Shown: one piece after another, positions 1-9,072 of the stretch | Numbering within the stretch: the stretch's first letter is position 1 | How the letters are laid out: each line of letters starts with the position of its first letter | Assembly: GCF_011046735.1 (NCBI RefSeq) | Contig: NZ_CP049258.1 | Location: forward strand, 3,738,001 to 3,802,000 | DNA: 64,000 nt | From: Nordella sp. HKS 07 | GTDB taxonomy: Bacteria > Pseudomonadota > Alphaproteobacteria > Rhizobiales > Aestuariivirgaceae | Direction: 5' to 3' | The notes under the pieces: generated by a model | What the model saw: only the letters and a program-made list of their open reading frames with translations | Database searches by the model: none | What the model was told of the DNA's origin: nothing | Position numbers and translations under genes: made by a program

Positions 1-215
1 TGTCTCTGCTGCAGCTTAAAGGAGCGGCAAGGCTTTTTCCTGAGTGCGATGTCGGGCATGGCAGGCTGCCGGCGCTGGTGCGAGAGATGACCGCGCAGCA
101 AAGCTACAGAACCGCCGCCTGTGCCATTCAGGCGGCCTATGCCGCGCGCAACGGCCCGGCGCTTTCCGCCGACGCCATCCTGCGCCACCTGGGCGATGAG
201 ACGCTCAGCGCGTGA
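1..215 (+). CDS. C-terminal end of a possible MGT-type glycosyltransferase (partial)
   Basis: An open frame enters at the left edge of the window and ends at TGA 213-215, giving about 70 residues with no start in view. The tail has the pattern of UGT/MGT glycosyltransferase C-termini: a Gly-Leu-Pro-like segment with an (A/L)V-x-E stretch, an S-Y-R-x-A-A segment, then an alanine-rich helix ending in an A-D-A-I-L-x-x-L segment. The next gene starts 21 nt downstream on the same strand, so the two are probably cotranscribed. The family call is weak because only the tail is present; that the frame codes is more certain. Confidence 0.4.
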   Translation, partial: SLLQLKGAARLFPECDVGHGRLPALVREMTAQQSYRTAACAIQAAYAARNGPALSADAILRHLGDETLSA

Positions 216-236
216 CCAGAAAAAGGCTGTATCCAC

Positions 237-1562
237 ATGCCTGTCAAAAGTGTTTTCGCGACTATCCGCCCGGCCAGGCAGATGGAAAAATGGGCGGCGA
301 CGATCATCGCCAACGCGATCTCGACCTATGCGCTCGATACCATCTGCACCGCCGCGGGCGTTCTGCTGGTGGCGTCCGGATTGCTGTCCGGCCTTGATTT
401 TCGCGACGCCGTTATCATCCTGGCGCTTTCATATCTCCTGTGGGCTGGCGGATTGTCGACCAGTCTTGCCGCCAACTGGCGGCTTTTGGAGAGCACGGGG
501 ACGAGCACCAGCCTCCTGTCCAAGCTGGCCTATGATGTCGCCGGACATTGGACCCGGCGCGGCGGCATTCGTCGAACCTTGAGTGCCGCAGGCTATGTGG
601 TCTTCGAGCTGGCAAAGGAATCGCCTTACTATCTTGGCGCTTTCGGGCTGGCCTTTGCCAGTGATGTCATCTCCGGCGAAGAGGCGCTCGTTTTCCTCGC
701 GGGTGCCAATGCCGGCGCCGCGGCCTACGAGTTCGCACTCGGCCGTTCGACCCGCTTTCTCATCGGAATAGCCGGGAAGACGCCATACGCGTCGTTCGAG
801 GAGGAATGGGAGCCCGCGCAATATCTCACGGACTACTACAGCACCGTGGATGCGGACGAGAGAAACACGATTGCATTTTTCGCCGAAGCCGCGCGGCGCA
901 TGCCCGCCGATGAGCCGGCGCTGGTTTTCGGCGTCGGTCCGACGCTTCATCATGTCTTCGCCCTGGCCTCACGGGCCTCCGAGATCCACCTTGGCGATTA
1001 TCTTCAATGCAATCTCGATGAGATCACCCGCTGGATCGAAGGTGAGGAGGAGGCTCACGACTGGCAGCCTTTCGTTCGCTATACACTGCGATGCGAGGGA
1101 GGCGATAATCCGTCCGGCACGGCTGTACTCGAGCGCGAGCAGCTGACGCGCGCCAAGTCTACCACGCTTCTGCGTGTCGACATGCGCAACGATCGGCCGC
1201 TGGCCGGCGCGCAACAATGTTATGCGACGGTGTTGACCGCCTATTGCGTCGACTCGGCGACCGACAGCTTGGATGACTGGCAAGCCTGCATGCGCCGGGT
1301 CGTCGGTCTGGTGCGGCCCGGCGGAACGCTCCTTGTCGCCGCTCTGGGCCGGACACGCGGCTACTTCGTCGGCGGTAAGGCGTTTCCCAGTCCCTTTCTC
1401 GAAGCCGCCGACATGGAAAAGTTGCTCCGCGACTATTTTCCGGATTCCGCGCTCACGGTCAGAACCGTATCAGTCCCGGAATGTACTCCCCACGGGTTTT
1501 CGAGTATCATACTTGCCGAGGCCCATGGCCGGTTTCCTCCGCCGACGCTTGTCCAGGCGTAG
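237..1562 (+). CDS. Membrane-domain / NNMT-PNMT-TEMT-type methyltransferase fusion protein
   Basis: 441 residues in two parts. Residues about 20-165 hold three to four hydrophobic segments whose order and motifs (a Y-A-L-D-T start, a central V-F-E-x-A-K-E-S-P-Y-Y segment, a final A-x-Y-E-F helix) resemble the small L-alanine exporter AlaE. Residues about 195-430 look like the NNMT/PNMT/TEMT SAM-dependent N-methyltransferase family: the entry motif YYS near residue 200, a degenerate SAM loop FGVGPTLHHV, then GDYLQCN and a late GGTLLVAALG strand. The start is ATG 237; AAGG lies about 10 nt upstream. The likely role is N-methylation of a small amine at the membrane, possibly with export; the substrate is unknown. 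It follows the putative glycosyltransferase and converges on the M2 peptidase gene. Confidence 0.65.
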   Translation: MPVKSVFATIRPARQMEKWAATIIANAISTYALDTICTAAGVLLVASGLLSGLDFRDAVIILALSYLLWAGGLSTSLAANWRLLESTGTSTSLLSKLAYDVAGHWTRRGGIRRTLSAAGYVVFELAKESPYYLGAFGLAFASDVISGEEALVFLAGANAGAAAYEFALGRSTRFLIGIAGKTPYASFEEEWEPAQYLTDYYSTVDADERNTIAFFAEAARRMPADEPALVFGVGPTLHHVFALASRASEIHLGDYLQCNLDEITRWIEGEEEAHDWQPFVRYTLRCEGGDNPSGTAVLEREQLTRAKSTTLLRVDMRNDRPLAGAQQCYATVLTAYCVDSATDSLDDWQACMRRVVGLVRPGGTLLVAALGRTRGYFVGGKAFPSPFLEAADMEKLLRDYFPDSALTVRTVSVPECTPHGFSSIILAEAHGRFPPPTLVQA

Positions 1563-1578
1563 TCAAGGCCCCTTCGAC

Positions 1579-3393
1579 CTACCAGCCGCAGCTTTTGCCT
1601 TTGTTCTGTTCCTTCAGCCAGGCTTGCAGAGGCGCGAAATAGGCGATGATCGCGTCGCCCGACATCTCGCGCTGGCCGGTGAACGCCTCCAGCGCATCAG
1701 GCCAGGGTTTGGACGCGCCCATTTCCAGCATGGCGTTGAATTTCTTACCCACGTCTTTGTTGCCGTAGAAGGAGCAGCGATGCAGCGGCCCCGTCCAGCC
1801 GCTCTGCTCGCACGCGGCCTTGTAGAACTGGAACTGCAGGACGTTCGCCAGGAAATAGCGCAAATAGGGGGTCGTGGCCGGGATATGATATTTCGCTCCG
1901 GGGTCGAATTGTGCCTCGCTGCGCTCCACCGGCGGCGTGATCCCCTGATAGTTCAGGCGGAGCTCATTCCAGGCCGCATTATAGCCCTCCGGCCTGACCG
2001 AGCCGTCGAAGACGCCCCAGCGCCATTTGTCGACCAGGAGGCCGAACGGCATGAAGGCGATCTTGTCCATCGCCTGCCGCAGCAGGAGGCCGATGTCCTT
2101 GTCGGCGCTCGGCACCTTGTCCTTGGGCAAGAGGCCGATCTGAACGAGATATTCAGGCGTTATCGACAGCGCGATGGTGTCGCCGACGGCCTCGTGGAAC
2201 CCGTCATTGGCGCCGTTCATATGCAGGAAGTCCTGCGCCTTGTAGGCGCGCTGATAGAAATTGTGGCCGAGCTCGTGATGGATGGTCGTGAAATCCTGCC
2301 CATTCACCTTGATGCACATCTTGATGCGTAAATCATCCTGGTTGTCGATGTCCCAGGCCGAGGCGTGGCACACGACATCGCGGTCGGCCGGCTTCAGGAA
2401 CATCGAGCGTTTCCAGAAGGTCTCAGGCAGCTTTTCGAAGCCGAGTGAGGTGAAGAAACCCTCGCCGGTCTCGACCATCTTCTTCTCGTCGTAGCCGGCC
2501 GCTTTCAAAAGCTCGGTGGTGTCGAAGCCGATGTCGCCGGCGCCGGCAGGGGCGACGATGTCATAGATGCCGCCCCATTCCTGCGCCCACATATTGCCGA
2601 GCAGGTCGGCGCGGATCGGGCCCGTCTTGGCCTGCACGGCGTCGCCGTATTTTTCATTCAGCTTGCCGCGCACATAGCAGTGCAGGTCGTCATAGAGCGG
2701 CTTCACGTCGGCCCAGATCTTGTCGGTCAGCTTGGCGACATCCTCGGCCGGCATGTCATATTGCGACCGCCACATCGCTCCGACATCCGGATAGCCCAGT
2801 TCCTTGGCGCCGGCATTGGCGATTTCGACGAGCCTGCGATAATCGGCCCGCATCGGGGCGCCGACATTGTCGTGCCAGCTCGTCCACATCTCCTTCAACT
2901 GCTCAGGGTTGCGATTGACCGACATCTGCTCCTCGATGTCGGATCCATTGATCGGCTTGCCCAGAAGCGTGCCTTCGCCCTTGCCATAGTCGGATTGCAA
3001 TTTGGTGGAGATGTTGCTCAGTTCGGCGGCGGCACCGAGTGTGGTGGGCGCCGGCAGCACGATGCCGCCCGTGAGGATGGTGAGCTTGCGTTTGATCTCG
3101 TCCGACAGGCCCGGCACCTTGTCGAACTTGGCCGCCTCGAGGGCGAGGCGCACCGACAGCTCGGTCTGGCGGGCACCCGCTTCCGCCGCCAGCGCATCGG
3201 TATCTTCGGTGAGATACGTGCTGTTCACCCACTGGATCCGGTTGACCCGGACCGACTCGGCGGCAAGCTGCGTTTCCGCATCTTTCAGAAACTTCTCCGC
3301 CTCCGCGACCGTCGGGCTGTCGGCGCGGGCAAACGCGCTTGCTTGCAGCATCAGGCCGACCACCGTCGTCGTGACCAGAAGGGCGGATCTCAT
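1579..3393 (-). CDS. M2 family metallopeptidase (ACE-like peptidyl-dipeptidase), exported
   Basis: About 604 residues, typical for bacterial M2 peptidyl-dipeptidase A homologues that trim dipeptides from peptide C-termini in the periplasm. The zinc motif HHELGH lies near residue 373 and is followed by N-D-G-F-H-E-A-V-G-D, which supplies the third ligand Glu, as in ACE. The N-terminus is a Sec signal peptide (MRSALLVTTTVVGLM, cleavage near AFARA). The frame is open up to 3426, but ATG 3393 has GAGGAG six bases upstream and starts the signal peptide directly, so it is preferred. The gene converges on the methyltransferase fusion gene with 16 nt between stops and diverges from the P-type ATPase gene. 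Confidence 0.9.
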   Translation of the reverse strand: MRSALLVTTTVVGLMLQASAFARADSPTVAEAEKFLKDAETQLAAESVRVNRIQWVNSTYLTEDTDALAAEAGARQTELSVRLALEAAKFDKVPGLSDEIKRKLTILTGGIVLPAPTTLGAAAELSNISTKLQSDYGKGEGTLLGKPINGSDIEEQMSVNRNPEQLKEMWTSWHDNVGAPMRADYRRLVEIANAGAKELGYPDVGAMWRSQYDMPAEDVAKLTDKIWADVKPLYDDLHCYVRGKLNEKYGDAVQAKTGPIRADLLGNMWAQEWGGIYDIVAPAGAGDIGFDTTELLKAAGYDEKKMVETGEGFFTSLGFEKLPETFWKRSMFLKPADRDVVCHASAWDIDNQDDLRIKMCIKVNGQDFTTIHHELGHNFYQRAYKAQDFLHMNGANDGFHEAVGDTIALSITPEYLVQIGLLPKDKVPSADKDIGLLLRQAMDKIAFMPFGLLVDKWRWGVFDGSVRPEGYNAAWNELRLNYQGITPPVERSEAQFDPGAKYHIPATTPYLRYFLANVLQFQFYKAACEQSGWTGPLHRCSFYGNKDVGKKFNAMLEMGASKPWPDALEAFTGQREMSGDAIIAYFAPLQAWLKEQNKGKSCGW

Positions 3394-3687
3394 GGGCATC
3401 TCCTCATGCAGAACATCGGGTCGCATTATGATAGCGCGATTCTTGCGATAGACCGCCTCAAGCTTACGCGTGAATTGACGTAAAGGACGACTGGAGCGCC
3501 GCAGATTAACACTGGTCGTCCGCCGCTTGATCCAGGAGAAAAATGCGCGTTATCCTTGTCTCGGGACTTGCGCTCGTTTTCCCGATTTTTGCGGCCGGCC
3601 GGCCTGTCGTGTATGGCCGTCGTCGCCGCATTCAGGCGGAGCCGGATGCGGAGCAACGCCATCAGCCTATCGAATGGTCAGGGTTCC

Positions 3688-6255
3688 ATGAGCGGCGTCA
3701 TGGGTCACGGCGGCAGGAATGACCCGTTCTGGACCAGGAACAACGACGAACTCTTTCGCGCCCTGGACGCCAAGTCCGACGGACTGAGCGAGGACGAGGC
3801 CGGCGCGCGCCTTATCCGCTACGGACCCAACCTCGCCGTGGTCAGCGTGCGGCGCAGCCTCATCGCCAAGCTCTTGAAGCGGATTGCCGAGCCGCTTGTT
3901 GCCATTCTCCTTATCGCCGCGGCGATTTCCGGCATGACCGGCGACTGGCTGAGCTTCGTCATCATTCTGCTGATCGTGGCTTTCTCCATCGTTCTCGATA
4001 TCTTTCAGGAGCAGAAAGCGGAGACAGCCGTCGATGCGCTGCGGCGTTCGGTGGCGGTGTCGGCAGCGATCCGCCGTGACGGACATGTCGTCGAGCATCC
4101 GGTGCGGGATATCGTGCCGGGTGACGTGGTCGAGCTGCGCGGCGGCGACCTCGTGCCGGCCGATGGAGTAGTACTGGCCAGCCGTGGCGCGCTTGCCAAC
4201 GAAGCGATCCTGACGGGGGAGCCGTACCCGGCCGAGAAGCGGCCCGGTCCGGCTGAAAGTCCGGCGCCGGCCGACGCCTTCAACGCCTTGTTTGGCGGTA
4301 CAAGCATCGTCGGAGGGGAGGCGACGATGCTTGTCGTCGCCACCGGCAGCGCGACGCGTTTCGGCGAGATCGCGGCCCTGATGCAGGAGAAGGCCGCGCC
4401 GACCGCATTCGAGCGCGGCGTGCACGCGCTCGGCATGCTGATCCTGCGGCTGACCGGCTTTCTTGTGCTTTTTGTGCTCCTCACGCAGCTCATCCGCCAT
4501 GGCCTGTCGCTGCAGAGTTTCCTGTTCGCGGTGGCGCTTGCCGTGGGGCTCACGCCGGAACTGCTGCCGATGATCATGACGGTCACCCTGTCGCGCGGGG
4601 CGGTGCGCATGGCCGGGCGCCAGGTGGTCGTCAAGCGGCTTTCGGCGATCCATGATCTCGGCGCCATCGATATTCTGTGCACGGACAAGACGGGCACGCT
4701 GACGGAAGCGAAGATCGTTCACACCGGGAGCTTCGGCGTCGATGGCGCCGACAGCGCGGCTGTGACCCGGCTTGCCTGTCTCAACGCCCGTTTTGCCAGC
4801 GGCATGCGGAGCAACCTCGATGAGGCCTTGCTGGCGGTTGGGCAGGCGGACGATACGGCATGCCGGCGCCTCGATGATGTCCCGTTCGATTTCGAACGCC
4901 GGCGTTCATCGGTGCTGGTGGAGGCCGGCGGCGTATGCGAGATGCTGACGAAGGGCGCGCCGGAGGCGCTCGTCGCGCTGTGCACGCATGTGGAGCTTGC
5001 CGATGGAAGTGTCGTCCCGCTCGATCCCGCGATGCGGACGCGGATCGGCGCTTTGCTCGATGCCAAGGGGCGGCAGGGGCTGCGCCTCCTCGGCGTCGCG
5101 CGGCGCCCGATGGCTGCCGATTGCACGAGGATCGCGCCCACCGATGAGAAGGATCTGACCTTTGTCGGCTGCACCGCGTTTATCGATCCGCCCAAGCCAT
5201 CGGTGACCGCCGCTGTGGACCGATTGGGTCAGGCGGGAGTGCGCCTGAAAGTGATTTCGGGCGATGCGGCGCCGGTGGTGCTGCATCTGGTCGAGATTCT
5301 TTCGCTGCCGGCAAGCGGCGTCGTCACCGGAGACGAGATTGCGAAGCTCTCCCAAACGGCGCTCGCGGCGCGCGTGGAAGAGGTCGACCTCTTCGCGCGC
5401 ATCGCCCCCGAGCAGAAAAGCCGCATTGTGCGCGCCTTGCGCAGCCGCGGCCACACGGTCGGCTTCATCGGCGACGGGATCAACGATGCGCCGGCCATTC
5501 ATATGGCCGATGTGGGGATTTCGGTCGATGGCGGAACCGATGTCGCGCGCCAGGCGGCCGATATCATCATGCTGGCCCCCGATCTGGGCGTGCTGGCGGA
5601 TGGGATCGCGGAAGGCCGGCGCACCTATGCCAACATCATGAAATATGTGCGGATGGGAACGAGCTCGAATTTCGGCAATATGCTCTCGATGGCCCTGGCG
5701 TCGCTGGTCCTGCCGTTTCTTCCGTTGACGCCGGTGCAGGTCCTGCTCAACAATCTTCTTTACGATGTTTCCGAGATCGGCATCCCCTTTGACGAAGCCG
5801 ACAAGGAGGATATCGCCCGGCCGATGGCCTGGGACATGGGGAGCGTGCTGCGCTTCATGCTGGTCATGGGACCATTGTCCTCGCTTTTCGACATCGCCAC
5901 CTTCGTCCTTCTTTATGCGGGATTTGGGGTGGGGGTCGATGTGTTCCGAACCGCGTGGTTCGTGGAGTCGATCGTCACGCAGATCCTCGTGATCTTCATC
6001 ATCAGGTCGACGAAGTCGCCGTGGATGAGCCGGCCCCATCCCATACTCGTTGCAAGTTCTCTTGGCGCGCTTGCGGTTGCACTGCTGCTGGCGCTCACGC
6101 CGATCGGGCGGGTTTTTGGCTTCGTGCCGCTGCCACCCGTGGTTCTCGCCGCGATCGCCCTCATCAGCGTCGCCTATCTGGTCATGGCTCAAGGCTTCAA
6201 GCATATTGCCATGGCTCCGGGCCGTCCGGCCAGACGACGGCGCGCGATAGCCTGA
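3688..6255 (+). CDS. mgtA: Magnesium-importing P-type ATPase (MgtA/MgtB type, P3B)
   Basis: About 855 residues; the open frame could begin at 3556. A cation-ATPase N-terminal domain (F-W-x-x-N-x-D-E-L-F, G-L-S-E-D-E-A) is followed by the first TM pair, the actuator-domain T-G-E loop (LTGEPYPAEK), the phosphorylation motif CTDKTGTLTE with Asp near residue 333, nucleotide-binding MTKGAPEA, the hinge GDGINDAPA near residue 596, and six C-terminal TM helices. The helix NNLLYDVSEIGIPFD after the hinge is typical of Mg2+ P3B ATPases. Start 3688 (AGGG just upstream) removes a 44-residue extension that looks non-native. It acts in the inner membrane. No regulatory leader could be recognised between it and the divergent M2 gene. 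Confidence 0.92.
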   Translation: MSGVMGHGGRNDPFWTRNNDELFRALDAKSDGLSEDEAGARLIRYGPNLAVVSVRRSLIAKLLKRIAEPLVAILLIAAAISGMTGDWLSFVIILLIVAFSIVLDIFQEQKAETAVDALRRSVAVSAAIRRDGHVVEHPVRDIVPGDVVELRGGDLVPADGVVLASRGALANEAILTGEPYPAEKRPGPAESPAPADAFNALFGGTSIVGGEATMLVVATGSATRFGEIAALMQEKAAPTAFERGVHALGMLILRLTGFLVLFVLLTQLIRHGLSLQSFLFAVALAVGLTPELLPMIMTVTLSRGAVRMAGRQVVVKRLSAIHDLGAIDILCTDKTGTLTEAKIVHTGSFGVDGADSAAVTRLACLNARFASGMRSNLDEALLAVGQADDTACRRLDDVPFDFERRRSSVLVEAGGVCEMLTKGAPEALVALCTHVELADGSVVPLDPAMRTRIGALLDAKGRQGLRLLGVARRPMAADCTRIAPTDEKDLTFVGCTAFIDPPKPSVTAAVDRLGQAGVRLKVISGDAAPVVLHLVEILSLPASGVVTGDEIAKLSQTALAARVEEVDLFARIAPEQKSRIVRALRSRGHTVGFIGDGINDAPAIHMADVGISVDGGTDVARQAADIIMLAPDLGVLADGIAEGRRTYANIMKYVRMGTSSNFGNMLSMALASLVLPFLPLTPVQVLLNNLLYDVSEIGIPFDEADKEDIARPMAWDMGSVLRFMLVMGPLSSLFDIATFVLLYAGFGVGVDVFRTAWFVESIVTQILVIFIIRSTKSPWMSRPHPILVASSLGALAVALLLALTPIGRVFGFVPLPPVVLAAIALISVAYLVMAQGFKHIAMAPGRPARRRRAIA

Positions 6256-6317
6256 CGGCGCCGGATGCACGTGCCCTTGTTCTGACCTGACTTGTCATAT
6301 CGCAAAGGACCTCCATC

Positions 6318-7511
6318 ATGCCGGATAGTCTCAAGGAAGGCCTCGATCGCCGCGATTTCATCATCGCATCTCTTGCCACGGTCGGCGCGTCGGCGGCCCT
6401 CGCCGTCAACGCGGGTGCCGCGAATGCCCAGGACGCAACGACGCCTTCTGCCGGTCCGGCAACGGGAACGGCCTATACCGGCGATATGATCCGGGGGAAA
6501 AAGGTCGTCAGCGGGCTCGATGTCAACGATCTCGAGCCCGGCAAGAAGCACCTTTTGTATTTTCAAGGTGTCGAGATGCCCACCGGGCAGCACTGGTATG
6601 TATCCGTGACGGTCGCGAGGGGCGCGAAGCCCGGCAAGCGCGCGATCCTCGTGAGTGGCGTGCATGGCGACGAGATGAGTTCCGTGCACACCGTCCACAC
6701 CGTGATGAACCAGCTCGATCCGGCGCAGATGTCGGGCACGGTGATGGCGGTCACGGACGTGTCCCGTCCGGCCCTGGAGAGCATGCAGCGCCGATGGCCC
6801 GATACGGGCAGAGGCGTGGATCTGATCGATATGAACCGGGAGTGGCCTGGAAACGAGAACGGCGTCACCGCGGCCAGCCGGCACGCCGGGCTTCTGTTCA
6901 ACCGGCTGCTGCGGCCGAACGCCGACTTCGCGATCGACTTCCACACCGGGACAACCGGATTCGACGTCACCGCTTTCAATATCCCCGGCATGGATGTGCC
7001 CGAGATCAAGGCGATGGTGGAGCTCTACCCGGTCGGCCAGATTTTCGACAATCATGTATATCCAGGCGTCCTTCATAATGCATTTATCGACGCGGGCATC
7101 CCGTCCTTTACGCCGGAGATCGGCGCCGCGCGCGTCCTGGACCTCGAGATGATCTCCCTTTTCGTCGAGGGCACGATGAACGTCCTCAAGCATCATGGCA
7201 TAGTTGGCGGGCCGATGGGGCGTACAGGCAAGGACGTGACTGTCTTTGTCGGCGACAGTTCGTTCCCGATCATCGCCACCGCGGGCGGGGTCGTCGAGCA
7301 TCTTGTCAAGCTCAACGACAAGGTCGAAGCCGGACAGAAGGTCGCCATCCAACGCGACAGCTTCGGTGAGGTGGTTGCGGAATATACAAGCGGCGTCGCT
7401 GGAGAGATAACGGGCCAGCGCAGCGATGCAATGTCCCGGCCCGGCAACCCATTGGTGTTTATCCTTTTCAAGAAGGGGCCGCCGGAGGGCATCGAGACTT
7501 ATCCCGAATAG
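6318..7511 (+). CDS. Tat-exported succinylglutamate desuccinylase/aspartoacylase family protein
   Basis: 397 residues. The N-terminus has a twin-arginine signal (D-R-R-D-F-I-I-A followed by a hydrophobic alanine-rich stretch and a NAQD cleavage region). The M14-type zinc site is visible as G-V-H-G-D-E-M (His and Glu ligands) and later DFHTG (third His). The C-terminal part (G-G-V-V-E-H-L-V-K-L-N-D-K-V) is the beta-barrel domain common in AstE/AspA relatives. Start ATG 6318 has AAAGGA 7-8 nt upstream. Likely role: periplasmic hydrolysis of an N-acyl amino acid or a related amide; the substrate is not inferable. It follows mgtA by about 60 nt on the same strand. Confidence 0.88.
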   Translation: MPDSLKEGLDRRDFIIASLATVGASAALAVNAGAANAQDATTPSAGPATGTAYTGDMIRGKKVVSGLDVNDLEPGKKHLLYFQGVEMPTGQHWYVSVTVARGAKPGKRAILVSGVHGDEMSSVHTVHTVMNQLDPAQMSGTVMAVTDVSRPALESMQRRWPDTGRGVDLIDMNREWPGNENGVTAASRHAGLLFNRLLRPNADFAIDFHTGTTGFDVTAFNIPGMDVPEIKAMVELYPVGQIFDNHVYPGVLHNAFIDAGIPSFTPEIGAARVLDLEMISLFVEGTMNVLKHHGIVGGPMGRTGKDVTVFVGDSSFPIIATAGGVVEHLVKLNDKVEAGQKVAIQRDSFGEVVAEYTSGVAGEITGQRSDAMSRPGNPLVFILFKKGPPEGIETYPE

Positions 7512-7525
7512 TTCGCCCACATACG

Positions 7526-7581
7526 GTGCCTTCGCCCGGTTCAGTCGCTTCGCCTTGGATGTTCCTGAAGCTTCTCGCCGA
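7526..7581 (+). repeat. 55-bp direct repeat, copy 1 (left of the MFS gene)
   Basis: The segment matches 9014-9072 almost base for base. The shared core is CGCCCGGTTCAGTCGCTTCG continuing for another 28 bases with two substitutions. Read on the minus strand both copies encode the tail Q-E-H-P-R-R-S-D, which is the actual C-terminus of the DUF1194 gene at copy 2. Copy 1 therefore looks like a displaced piece of that gene end, and the two copies bracket the MFS gene and an IS66 fragment. Confidence 0.8.
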
Positions 7582-7717
7582 CGATGAAGTCGTCGATCCG
7601 GAAGCCGGGCTCGCCGATGTGCTGGCGCGCAACACCGACGGCCATCCGATCAACCGGATCGAAGTGCTGTCGCGTTGGCGCTGGACAAATGTGCCCTCGG
7701 TCGCCCAAAGTGGGTGA
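7576..7717 (+). pseudogene. C-terminal remnant of an IS66-family transposase (TnpC)
   Basis: The frame reads D-P-E-A-G-L-A-D-V-L-A-R followed by G-H-P-I-N-R-I-E-V-L-S-R-W-R-W and a stop. This is the well-known IS66 transposase tail (D-P-Q-A-W-L-A-D-V-L-A-R-I-A-D-H-P then L-L-P-W-N-W) with substitutions. Only about 45 residues remain, no upstream transposase domain is present, and it is joined directly to the 55-bp repeat. It marks an old insertion or rearrangement point beside the MFS gene. Confidence 0.65.
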
Positions 7718-7805
7718 ACCCGCGTAGCGAGAAAGCAACTTCGACAGATGACAGCCCGGTTCCCGACCTTACCCGGAGCGCTCACGCCCCTGTCGGTCCC
7801 CCCGG

Positions 7806-9014
7806 TTGCGCCGTCTTCTCGCCGCCCAGGTGCCCGCCGATCTGGCCGACTGGCTCGACCTCGTGGCCCTCGGAACGCTCCTGGCTTTTCACTGGCAACT
7901 CGGTCCAACAGCGCTTGCCGGTCTGACACTGGCGATTGCGCTGCCTTATGTTATGTTCGGGCCTCTCATCGGTGTCCTGATCGACCGCAGCGATCTGCGC
8001 CTGTTGCTGATCGCCAGCTGCGGCCTCCGAGCCGTCGCCACCGCAGCGTTCGTCGTAGCGCCGGATCTGCCAATCCTATTGGTGCTCGTCGCGCTCAAAT
8101 CGACCGTGGATGCCCTGTTCACGCCAGCAAAACAAGCGACAATTCCACTACTTGCGCCGGCCGATCGACTAATGGCGGCTAACGGTCTCAGTCATACTAT
8201 CAATCAGGTGACCAAGGTGGCTGGGCCAGCTTTGGGTGGCGTGCTGGTTGCTATTCTGGAGCCGAAGCAGGTCTTTCTCGTCAATGCCGGCCTGTCGGTG
8301 ATCGCCGCACTCGTCCTCTTCGGTCTTCCGCGTGGACTGCGGCCTCCGACAGTTGATTCACCTCGCCGGGGGGTCCTCGCGGAGTTCATGGAGGGGCTCA
8401 GACATATCCGCAACCGTCCGCTCCTGGCGACCGCCATCGTCGCGATGGCGATCGGCTTCATGGTTACGTTCCTATACGACGGTCTCATCGCCCTTTTGGT
8501 CAAAGAGATTGGTTATTCGAGCTCAATGTTCGGCGCAGCAATAGCTGTCCTGGGCGCGGGCGGAGTGTTTGGAGCGCTGCTGCTTGGACAGTTTGGCGAG
8601 CAACGCGACCCTCTGCTTTTGATGGCAGCGGGCGGGATCGTGGGAGGTCTTCTGGTCGCCCTCATCGGTCATGTCGGCGGCGGCAGCATCACAATGTCCC
8701 CGCTTGTGTTTCTTGCCGCTTTGTTTGCCATAGGGATCGCAAGCGCCGGCTTGTTTGTGCCTTATCGAACCATATTGCAGCGCGAGACGCCGCCAAATCT
8801 GCTAGGTCGGGTCACTGCTGTTGGCGAGGCGGCGATCGCTATTGCAACCCTGGTAGGACCGCCGCTCGGAGCCATATTGGCCAACATGGGGGGCATTTCC
8901 GCTCCGTTCCTGCTCGGTGGTTACCTCATAGCCCTCCTGGCGCTCGCCCTCATCTTCCTTCGACGGCGTATTGGCACAGCGAAGGTGATCGAAAATCCAG
9001 AGAGCTCCAAATAG
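7806..9014 (+). CDS. MFS transporter (EntS-like MFS_3), N-terminus frameshifted in a C6 run
   Basis: 402 residues from the first in-frame start (TTG 7806), with about 11-12 hydrophobic segments and the MFS loop G-V-L-I-D-R-S-D-L-R after the second helix. It resembles the EntS/MFS_3 drug or siderophore exporters. The N-terminus is odd: no ATG exists in frame, while ATG 7748 opens another frame reading MTARFPTLPGALTPLSVP and runs into C7798-7803. Removing one C joins it in frame as S-V-P-R-L-R-R-L-L-A-A-Q, the expected first-helix context for this family. The gene is thus a frameshifted 7748-9014 gene, a sequencing error, or starts at TTG. It lies between the two 55-bp repeats. Confidence 0.82.
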   Translation: MRRLLAAQVPADLADWLDLVALGTLLAFHWQLGPTALAGLTLAIALPYVMFGPLIGVLIDRSDLRLLLIASCGLRAVATAAFVVAPDLPILLVLVALKSTVDALFTPAKQATIPLLAPADRLMAANGLSHTINQVTKVAGPALGGVLVAILEPKQVFLVNAGLSVIAALVLFGLPRGLRPPTVDSPRRGVLAEFMEGLRHIRNRPLLATAIVAMAIGFMVTFLYDGLIALLVKEIGYSSSMFGAAIAVLGAGGVFGALLLGQFGEQRDPLLLMAAGGIVGGLLVALIGHVGGGSITMSPLVFLAALFAIGIASAGLFVPYRTILQRETPPNLLGRVTAVGEAAIAIATLVGPPLGAILANMGGISAPFLLGGYLIALLALALIFLRRRIGTAKVIENPESSK

Positions 9015-9072
9015 GTGCCCCGCGCCCGGTTCAGTCGCTTCGCCTTGGGTGTTCCTGAAGCTCCTCGCCGAT
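9014..9072 (+). repeat. 55-bp direct repeat, copy 2 (right of the MFS gene)
   Basis: Partner of 7526-7581. It overlaps the last codons and stop of the minus-strand DUF1194 gene and the last base of the MFS frame, so it is probably the ancestral copy. The pair flanks a segment of about 1.4 kb containing the MFS gene. Confidence 0.8.
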
